Source of the DNA: Cymbidium sinense
Taxonomy: Eukaryota; Streptophyta; Magnoliopsida; Asparagales; Orchidaceae
DNA: 64,000 bases
Direction of reading: 5' to 3'
Assembly: GCA_021442155.1 (NCBI GenBank)
Contig: CM038214.1
Span: 27,218,450 to 27,282,449, forward strand
Shown here: positions 52,189-60,810 of the stretch, in pieces
Layout: the number at the start of each line of letters is the position of its first letter
Position numbering within the stretch: the stretch's first letter is position 1
The notes under the pieces: generated by a model
Seen by the model: the letters and a program-made list of their open reading frames with translations, nothing else
The model's database searches: none
What the model was told of the DNA's origin: nothing
Translations under genes and position numbers: made by a program

Positions 52189-52607
52189 GAATGGAACCTT
52201 GACGATAGAACATCATTAACTGTGATCCCAGATTGGTGAGGCAAAGGCGAGAGTGGCTATCGTAGTGATGGTGGGGACCTATAGAATGGAGGTGTGGTGG
52301 AAATAGGTGAGGAACGGAGGTTACAACCATGGTGGTAAGGGATATGATGGTGGATCTCGCTACTCAAGAGGCCGGGGTGGTTTTGTTGGGAACTGGAGAA
52401 ACTATTCAAGGGCTGATCTAATTTACTGCTTATGGAACTATGTCTTTATAATAGAGATGATACTAGTTATCTAGGGTTTTGATTTTTTCTATGCTCATTT
52501 TTATCAATGTTGTCGCTTATATCTTTGAGAACTTGGTGTGTTACTTGGTTGATGAAATCAAAAAAAAGAAATGTTGAATCTGAATTTGTTCTCTGTTAAA
52601 AAAAACC
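52189..52607 (+). pseudogene. GRP relic G: 5'-truncated GRP7-like retrocopy with several deletions
   Basis: It begins near the same Asn codon but has lost the GGGCAG hexamer (AAGAATGGAACCTTGACG). The linker and first Gly-rich repeats are shortened and out of frame. The end of the tail is well kept: G-Y-D-G-G-S-R-Y-S-R-G-R-G-G-F-V-G-N-W-R-N, followed by a changed stop region. The 3'UTR is complete, with CTTGGTGTGTTACTTGGTTG and GAAATGTTGAATCTGAATTT, and ends in an A-run at about 52597-52605. Confidence 0.86.
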
Positions 52608-52696
52608 AAAAACCCATGAACCCTAAACCTAACCTAAACCCTAAACCCTAAACCCTAAACCCTAAAAATTAAAAAAATAAAAAAATTAAAAAATCC
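52608..52696. repeat. CCCTAAA block after GRP relic G
   Basis: Short run of clean CCCTAAA units (52640-52668) followed by A-rich sequence. It separates relic G from the second duplicated block. Confidence 0.85.
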
Positions 52697-54725
52697 TAAC
52701 CCTAAATGCTAAACCCTAAAACTAACCCTAAACCTTAAACCTAAACCCTAAACCTACAACCCTAAACCATAAACCCTAAACCCTATACCCTAAAACCCTA
52801 AACCCCAAACCCTAAACCCTAAACCCAAAACCCTAAACCATAATAAGAAACTAGTAAAACATAAAACTAAACTAACTAAAATTGAAACTAATAAATAATA
52901 AACTAAAACTACTAAACTAATAATAAACTAAAATAAAAAAAAAATAAAACTAACTAAACTAAACTAACAAAATAATAATTAAAACTAAATAATAATAAAA
53001 CTAAATAAACTAATAAATAAACTAATAACTAAATTATACATATACAAAAAAAACCCCACTAATAAACTAACTAAAAATAAACTAAACTAATAAAACCAAA
53101 ACTAAACTTAAACTAATAACTAAAACTAAACTAATAAACTAACTAAACTAAACCAAATAACTAACTAATAATAAATAAAACCTAAACCCTAAACATAACT
53201 AACCTAAAAAACTAACTAATGATAAAACTAAACCCAATAACTAAACTAATAATAACTAAACTAACTAAACTAAAAAAATAATAAACTAAAACTAATAAAT
53301 AACCAAAAAAATAATAACTAACTAATAATTAAACTAAACTAATAAACTTATAAACTAACTAAATAATAATAACTAAAATTAATAATAAAAAAACTAATAA
53401 ACTAAAAAACCAAAACTAATAACAATAACACTAAACTAATAAACTAATAATAAAAAAAAACTAAATAAAACTAATAACTAAACTAATAAAAAAAACTAAA
53501 CTAATAATAAACTAAATAATAAATAAAACCTAAATAAATAAACTAAACCTAATAATAATAAACAAACCTAATAAATTAACTAATTAATAATAATAAACTA
53601 ATAAAACTAACTAAACTAATAAACTAATAACTAATAATAATAATAAATAAACTAAACTAAAAACCAATAATAACTAAAAAGACACTAAATAATAATAAAA
53701 CTTAAAAACATAAAAACTAACTAAACTAAACTAATAATAATAATAATAAACTAAATAATAAATAACTGAAACTAAACTAAACTAAACACTAAAGTAACAA
53801 AAATAATAAATAATAATAAACTAAATAAAAATAACTAATAAAACTAATAATAACTAACTAATAATAATAAACTAATAATAACAAAACTAACTAAATAAAT
53901 AATTAATAACTAAACTAACTAAAACTAATAAACTTATAATGATATTAATGAAAACTAATAATTATAATAATAATAATAATAATAGTAATAATAATAAAAC
54001 TAAATAAACTAAACACTAAACCCCTAAACTAAAACTAATAAAACTAATAATAAGAAACTAAACTAAAATAAAATAACTAATAAGTAAACTAATTCAACTA
54101 ATAATAATAATAAAATAACAACTAAAAAAACTAATAAACTAATAATAAAACAAAACTAAAACTAACAAATAACCAACTAATAAAACTTAATAAACTAATA
54201 AACAATAAACTAAAAACTTAATAATAATTAACAAAACTAAAACTAATAATAAACTAAATATAACTAATAATAAATAATAAATAATCCAAAACTAATAACT
54301 AATAAACTAAAAAACTAATAAATTAACTAACTAAAAAAACTAACTAATAAAACTAAACTAATTAATAAATAAACCTAAACCCAAATAAATAATAAACATT
54401 AAAACTAAACTAATAAACTAATAATAATAACTAATAATAAATAATTAGATAACTAAGTAAAACTAAACCCTAAACCTAAATTAATAAACCATAAAAACAA
54501 ACTAATAAATAAACATAATATTAACTAAACCTAATAAATTAACTAATAACTAAGAATAAACTAATAATACAACACCTAACCAAAAAAAATTAATAATAAC
54601 TAACTAATAATAAACTAATAACTAGATAAAATAAAATGAACTAAATAACTAAACTAATAAAGCTAATAAATAAAATAATAATAATAATAATAAAACTAAC
54701 TAACAATAACTAAACTAATAAAAAC

Positions 54726-54771
<46 letters not shown>

Positions 54772-55921
54772 TAATAACTAACTAACTAAACTAATAAACT
54801 AATAATAATAAAACTAATAATAAACTAACTAATAAATAACTAAATAACTAAACCCTAAACCTTAACTAAATAAATAAACTAAATAATAATAATAAACATA
54901 AACTAAAAATAACAATAAACCATAGAAAAAAAATAAACTAAAATAAAATAATAATAAACCAACTAACTTAACTAATAATAATAAACAATAAATAACTAAT
55001 AATAACTAATAAAAAACTAAACCATAAACTAAACTAAAAAAATAATAATAATAAACTAATAAACCTAAACCCATAACTAAACTAATAAAATTAATAAACT
55101 AATAAATAAACTAACAAAACTAAACTAAATAACTAACTAACTAAGTAATAATAACTAAACTAATTAATAATAACTAATAACTAAACTAAAATAGACTAAA
55201 CCTCAATAAACAAATTAACTAAATAAATGAATAAACTAAATGTAAACCCCCCTAAACTAACCTAAAATAATAATAACTAAAAAAATTAAACTAATAACCA
55301 AACTAAAACTAATCTAACTAAACTAAACATAAAACTAATAATAAACTAATAATAACCTAAAACTAATAAAGCTTAATAATAACTAATAAACACTAAACCT
55401 AAAACCTAAACCCTAAAATTAAACTAAACCCTATTATTGGGTGATTTTGAGATCCTCACATTGTAGTTTTGAGCTTTCTTAGATTCCCTATATATTGTCA
55501 GCCTTAGGCCGATCTCAACCTATTCTTATCATGGAGTCATGACTCAAGGCATCGGCTTCTTCAAATCCATGGGGTAAATCCCATGTGCCAATGGATCCCG
55601 CGAGTGAATCAAATTTTTTGGGTAATCCTACCTCTAAATTGCCTACTGTTACAAAATCATTAAAAGAGGCTTTGGCTGGTAAGAATTCCTCCATCAAGAC
55701 TCCTTTGAATTTTCTTCATACGACTTTTAAAAGTACTCCGATAATTATGATTTCAGTTGAGGATATTGAAAGATTAGCTAAGCCATTTTCTTTTTATTTG
55801 ATTGGAAAGTTTTCATTTAAACGGCCAAAGAAAGAAGATATTCATTCTTTTTTTTCATAGCCTAAATTTATCTGGTTCCTTTTCTATAGGGTTGATTGAT
55901 CCAAGGCATGTTCTGATTAAA
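52697..55921. repeat. Duplicated composite block, copy 2
   Basis: Counterpart of 46535-49681. The spacing of shared landmarks differs by small indels, many of them in TAA tracts. Unlike copy 1, the LINE part continues past 55921, so copy 2 is closer to the ancestral arrangement. Confidence 0.9.
52851..55431. repeat. ACTAATAA/ACTAAATAA satellite, copy 2
   Basis: Same satellite as 46691-49250. Its TAA tracts are at 53963-53998 (shorter than in copy 1 and interrupted by TAG) and 54727-54770 (longer than in copy 1). Confidence 0.88.
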
Positions 55922-57816
55922 TTTTCTAATGACCTTGATTACGAAAGATTTTTTTTCTAGGTGTTATTACTATGTTTTTATTTGTCAAATGTGTATTCTA
56001 AAGTTGACACCTATGTTTGATGTTAATGAAGAGTCTCCTATTGTTCCCATTTGGATTTCTATACCTAACTTATGGATTCATCTATTTAATGATCAGTCTT
56101 TTTGATATTAGGTTGATTTTTGGTTAGCCTTTGCAAGTTGATCAAGCAACAGCTGCTTCTTCTAGACCGTATGTTGCTAGAATTCTTGTAGAGATTGATA
56201 TTACTAAAAAATACCTAAAAGAAATTTGGTTGGGTTCAAAAACTATGATTATTTTTAAAAAGTTATTTTTTAGAACTTTCCCAATTTCTCATAATCATTG
56301 TAAGATTCATGGATGAGTAGCTTTACTCTTAGAGATAAAATGTGAAATGAGTATGTTGGTTGGAGTAGCTCCAAAGATAAGATTAGAGAGTCACCTTAGA
56401 TGGTTTGTCCACATAAAGCATCATCTCGATGAACGTTAGAGAGTAGATGCATTAGATTTTCCTTATGTTAAGAAAGGTAGAGGTAGACCTAAAAAGACTT
56501 GGTTAAGATGTATAAAAGATGACCTTAATATACTTGAATTAAATGAGAATTTGACACGTAATAGAACACAATGGAGATGAAGGATTCATGTAGTTGGCCC
56601 CACTTAGTGGGATAAAGGCTTGTTGTTGTTGTTGTTGTAAGATTCATGGCCATGAAATTTTTGAATGCTTTATTGCTCATCCCTCTCTTAGGAAGAAAAT
56701 CACTAGTAAGAATTCAATTGTTGAAAAAACTAATGATCCTCTCAAGTTGGATAAAAGAAAATCAACTTTTCAAATTTTTGATGTTTTACAAAACCATATT
56801 TCTGAATCTTCTGAAAAAGTTTTACCTATCAATGATTTGTCTAATGCGAATGGTAATTTTGATGTTTTTAAAAAGGTTTTAACTAATAATCACGCTCTAA
56901 GTGTTTCTTTTGATGATTCTGCTAAAGGGAAGACTTTAGAGGCTGTGGTTAATGATTCTAATGGTTTGGATGTTGTGCATAAGTCCTTTCATGATGATGG
57001 TTCAAATATTATTGATGCTAACACCATTTCTTCCAATCAATTGGATGTTGTTTCTCTTTCTTCTATGTCTACTTTAGATCATGGGAAAGAGACTATTTCT
57101 TTGCCTTCTTTGATTGAGAATGGTGGTGAAAAGAATGTTCTTATTTCTGATATTTTAACTTATAGTCCTGACAATCTTGTTAATATTGGTGATCCTTCTT
57201 TTAAAGATAAGATTTAGATACTTGTGACAACTCTCTCATTATGAATAGTTCTATTTTGGTTCAAAATGATGGTTCTTTTATGGTTGGTAGTTATGTTCAA
57301 AATTTTGGTAATACGATATGTGTTTCTAAGGGATTTGAATCTTATTTTAATTCCTTACAAGAAGATTATACTAAAAGTCTAGATTATGCTTCTCTTGCTT
57401 CTTTTATGAATGAGAACAAGGAGGAAACCCTTCAGATTTTGTTGGAAGGTGAAATAGTGATAATTATCTTCTTAATAAATATATTTCTACTCCTTTCACT
57501 TCTGATTCTAAAATGCATACCATTTCTAATTTTCCTTTGTCTAATGATGTGGATGATTCTAAATGATCTTCTTTGAAATTGATAGCTTTTGTTGATCCCC
57601 ATTTTTTTAACAATATTGATTCATTTTTGGATGCAGATTTTTTTGGAGAAAGGGAATGGTTCTAAAATTGTTTACAGGAAGAAAACAAAAAAAAAGTATT
57701 CAGATTTATGGCCCTCCTCACTTGCCAAGGGATACTCAATCAAAAGCTTCTTAGAAATAATCTCTCCTATCCTTGGGAGGTTTTTGCTTTTGGTTGGATT
57801 TTTCTCTATTGGTTGA
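55591..57816 (+). pseudogene. LINE ORF1-like gene: DUF4283-type domain and zinc knuckle, broken
   Basis: ORF1 proteins of plant L1 elements bind the element RNA. The start chosen is ATG 55591 (M-D-P-A-S-E-S-N-F-L-G). The first frame (to 55860) includes L-I-G-K-F-S-F-K-R-P, typical of the beginning of DUF4283. The domain continues in other frames: L-I-D-P-R-H-V-L-I-K-F (near 55890), a W-I-S-I-P-N-L-like part near 56050, and T-A-A-S-S-R-P-Y-V-A-R (56140-56180), a hallmark of this family. The zinc knuckle is C-K-I-H-G-H-E-I-F-E-C, with His where the first Cys is usual; the RTE insertion splits it after H-G. The C-terminal part is Ser/Asn/Asp-rich (56650-57216), stops at TAG 57217, and relics continue to a basic Y-R-K-K-T-K-K-K stretch (about 57690). 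Frameshifts and the insertion make it non-functional. Confidence 0.75.
56313..56636 (+). mobile_element. RTE-clade LINE, 5'-truncated insertion with target-site duplication
   Basis: A 324-bp insert inside the ORF1 relic. It encodes the decayed C-terminal end of an RTE-type LINE protein: V-G-V-A-P near its start, H-L-R-W-F-V-H-I-K, then K-G-R-G-R-P-K-K-T-W-L, and R-I-H-V-V-G-P-T-stop-W-D-K-G. It ends in a (TTG)n tail, the microsatellite 3' end usual for this clade. The flanks repeat GTAAGATTCATGG (56300-56312 and 56637-56649), a 13-bp target-site duplication that could be read as 15 bp including TT. Removing the insert would rejoin the zinc-knuckle codons in frame. Stops within the insert show it is dead. 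Confidence 0.9.
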
Positions 57817-59058
57817 TCTTTTGTTATTTGTTTTCTTGCTATTTGGACTATTGGCTTCTTGGCTAATTTTCCTCCTTCTTGCTTGGTGTTTATGGCTTCT
57901 TATTTGCTAAGTTTTGTTTTTTGGGTGCCCTTTGTGTAGTTGGTTTTGCGCTGGTGTCTTTATTTCTGTTGGCTTGCCTTTCTTTGGTCGGTGCTTTTCC
58001 TCTCTTTGTTGGTGGTAGGTTTTTTTTTCCTTGTGGTTTTGTCCATTGGTTTATTTCTTATTTATTTTTGCTTTTGCTGGCCTTCTTTTTTTTTTCTATT
58101 GTTTGCTTTGGTTCTCTTGTTCTTTCCTGTGCTATTTTTCTTGGGTGCTCTATTGTGTGGTTGCTCTATTGGCTATTTCCTTTCCATTGTTTGGTGCCTT
58201 GGTGGCTTTGGATTACTGTTGTTGTGGGCTCTATTGGCTTGGTTCCTTGGTGCCTTTGGATCAGTGTTGTTCTGGTATCTGTTTGCTTTGTCTTTGAAGG
58301 ATCTTTTTTTTTGGGTTGTGAGCTTCTTTTCTCCCTCTTCTTTAAGAGGTGTTCATATTTGGTTTTGTTGGGATTGCCTTATATTAAGTTTGTATGTTGC
58401 ACTCCTCTCTCTTTCTATTTCTTTAGCTTCACTTTTTCTTTGGTGGGTTTATTATGATAGGTTTGTATTTTTCTTAGGATGGCTATGATGATATGATGGA
58501 TTTTTTCCTTGATATTTTTCTGGATGGAGACTTTTCTTATTTGTAACCCTTCTTTGAAGCTGGATGCACTTAGGATTTGATTCCCCACATTACTGTGATT
58601 ATCATTCTTTCCTAATATAAGAGCCTGAGTTTTTTTATCTTTAAGTCGATCTCCTTCTCGAGATTTCTGTGTTGTAAGTTCTCTTTTTCAGTTGGTCTCT
58701 TCTTCTTCTTGGAGGGAGCTAGAGTTTTACTGATGGTCTCCTTTTTCTTAGATGGATGGAGTTGTCTTCAGTTGCAGGTTACAAGTTTCCTTTTCTTATG
58801 GATCTTCCTCTCTTTGGAGGTTCTTTTGGAGCACCATGGATTCTTCCCCATTGTTGTCTTTTGCTTGGTTTTCTTAAATTTATCTTTCATTTTTTTTCTC
58901 TATTGCAATTCGATGTATTAGTTTAGGGACTAAACTCTTTATGATTCTCCAGTAGCTCATTTGAGAACTAGTTTTGCTTTTTTTTTTTGAGTTTAGTCTC
59001 TAATATGGTCTTCTTGTACCTATTTTTATGAGCAATTATTTCCTTTTAATTAAAAAAA
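57817..59058 (+). other. T-rich 3' untranslated part of the LINE relic
   Basis: Strongly T/G-rich + strand. Long hydrophobic frames at 57879-58488 arise in three overlapping frames from the T-rich composition, so none is credible as a protein. Near the end an imperfect inverted repeat is present: TTAGGGACTAAACTC (58923-58937) and GAGTTTAGTCTCTAA (58989-59003), 14 of 15 positions complementary. A terminal A-run at about 59048-59056 follows. Confidence 0.65.
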
Positions 59059-60187
59059 AGAACCCTAAACCCTAAACTCTAAACCCTAAACCCTAAAAAC
59101 CCTAAATCCTAAAGCCTAAATACTTAACCCTAAACCCTAAACCTTAAACCCTCAAACCCTAAACCCTCAAACCTTAAACCCTAAACCCTGAAAACCTAAA
59201 AACCTAAACCTAAACTAAATAAAACTTAAAAATAAAATAAATAAGAAAACTTAAACCAAAATAAAATAAAATAAAATGAAATAAAAACCTAAACTAAAAC
59301 CTAAACCTATGACTAAAAATAAAATTTAATAATATATAAAAATAAACTAAAATAAAATGGTTAAAAACCTAAACTAAAGTAAAAATAAATAAAATTAACC
59401 TAAGAATAAAAAACCTAAATAAAATAAAAACTAAATTTAAAATGAAAATAAAATAAACCTAAAATAAAATAAAATAAAAACTAAGAAAAAACCTAAAAAT
59501 AAATAAAAAATAAAACCTAAACCCTAAACTAAAAAAAAAAACTAAATCTAAAATAAAAATAAAATAAACAAAATAAAATAAACCTAAACCTAAACTAAAA
59601 TAAATAAAACCTAAACCTAAACCTAAAATAAACTAAACCAAACCTAAACCAAAACTAAATGAAATAAAATATTAAAAATAAACCTAAGCCTAAACTAAAA
59701 AATAAAACCTAAAATAAAAACCTAAAACCTAAACCTTAAAAGTAAAATAAAAATCTAAACCTAAACCTAAAAATTTAAAATAAAACCTAAACTAAAAAAA
59801 TAAAATAAAAGTAAAACTTAACTAAAAAATAAACCTAAACCTAAAAATTAAAACTAAAATAAAAACCCTAAACTAAAAATAAATAAACCTAAAATAAATA
59901 AACTAAACTAAATAAAAATAAAAATAAAAAATAAACCTAAATAAAATTAAAAATAATATAAACTAAATAAACTAAATAAACCTAAACTTAAATATAAACC
60001 CTAAACTCTAAATTTAAAATAAAAAACAAAAAACTTAAACCCTAAATCCTAAACCCTAGACCTACAACACTAAACCTACAACATTAAACCCTAAACCTTA
60101 AACTCTAAACCCTAAATCCTAAACCCTAACCCTAAACCCTTAACCCTAAAAGCATACCCTAAATCCCAAAACCATAAACCCTAAACC
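59059..60187. repeat. Satellite monomer between CCCTAAA blocks
   Basis: CCCTAAA block (59060-59190), a standard monomer (59200-59990) whose anchor is eroded to AAACCTAAACTTAAATATAAA, then a CCCTAAA block (60000-60187) whose right half is shared with 49690-49794. Confidence 0.85.
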
Positions 60188-60255
60188 TTGGTTGAGCTGA
60201 TTTTTAAGAAAGGTGATCTTAAAGAAGTCAACGAAGATGTGGTGAAATATAAAGT
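60188..60255 (+). pseudogene. Unidentified coding-like fragment, shorter copy
   Basis: Matches 49795-49862 with one visible substitution (CTAATT to CTGATT). It stops after AAATATAAAGT, where the longer copy continues TGGTGCTCC, and passes into AAATATAATAAAAAAG and the pre-GRP flank of relic H. Confidence 0.6.
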
Positions 60256-60321
60256 AAATATAATAAAAAAGAAACTTAAACCCTAAAACCTAATAAACCT
60301 AAACTTAAACCAAAACCCTAA

Positions 60322-60810
60322 AAATTGGAATAACCATGATGGTAGGAACATCACTGTCAACCAAGCTCAGTCTAGATCTAGTGGTGGAAGCAAAGGCATA
60401 GGCGGCAATTATCATAGTGGTGGTGGGGGATCTCGAGTTGCTAGTGGATATGGAGGTGGTGGTTAGAGCAGTGGTGATTATGGAGGCAGGAGGAGCGACA
60501 AAGGTTACATCCATGGTGATGGCAGAGGGAGAGATCGGGGATATGATTGTGGATCCTGTTAATCGAGAGGCCAAGGTGGTTCTGATGGGAATTGGAGAAA
60601 CTAAAGAATGGGTGATCTGATCTGCTGCTTATCAAACTGTTCTTTATAGTAGAGATTGTTCTAGTTGTCTAGGGTTTTTGGTTTGCTCTATTCAAGCTCA
60701 TCTTTTATCTATGTTATCACTTATGTCTTAGAAAACATGGTGTGTTACCTAGTTGTTGAAATCAAAAAGATAAAATGTTGAATCTAAATTTATTATCTTT
60801 TAAAAGACAC
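60322..60810 (+). pseudogene. GRP relic H: 5'-truncated GRP7-like retrocopy, frame kept apart from two stops
   Basis: From Asn at 60322 the GRP frame can be followed to the natural end without a frameshift: H-D-G-R-N-I-T-V-N-Q-A-Q-S-R-S-S-G-G-S, S-Y-H-like N-Y-H-S-G-G-G-G-S-R, G-Y-G-G-G-G, then TAG in place of Gln, S-S-G-D-Y-G-G-R-R-S-D-K-G-Y, G-R-G-R-D-R-G-Y-D, TAA in place of Tyr, S-R-G-Q-G-G-S-D-G-N-W-R-N and the genuine TAA. It keeps the Q-A-Q-S-R-S linker intact. The 3'UTR ends in an A-run at about 60801-60805. It is useful for reconstructing the ancestral frame although not the longest UTR. Confidence 0.88.

Larger units (their letters stand above)
55432..59058 (+). mobile_element. LINE (L1-like non-LTR retrotransposon) relic without ORF2
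   Basis: The relic starts at TATTATTGGGTGATTT, has a short leader, an ORF1-like region (55591 to about 57816) and a long T-rich 3' part, and ends at TTAATTAAAAAAAAG (about 59045-59058) before CCCTAAA repeat. No reverse transcriptase or endonuclease region is visible, so it is a deleted, non-autonomous or processed form. An RTE fragment sits in ORF1. The left junction with ACTAATAA satellite is the same in the truncated copy at 49251, which shows the insertion predates the block duplication. Pieces of the same family lie at 1-318 and perhaps 30873-31943. Confidence 0.8.

Noticed and set aside
56594..56640. Poly-Cys start of the frame 56594-57217
   Set aside because: The Cys run is the (TTG)n tail of the RTE insertion read as TGT. 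The real ORF1 sequence begins after the target-site duplication.
57879..58488. Overlapping hydrophobic frames up to 192 codons that look like membrane proteins
   Set aside because: Three frames overlap on the same strand, all Leu/Phe/Cys/Trp-rich, as T-rich DNA gives. There is no conserved domain, and the position fits the LINE 3' part.
55432..59058. Active autonomous LINE
   Set aside because: ORF1 is broken by frameshifts and an RTE insertion, and no reverse transcriptase or endonuclease region is visible.
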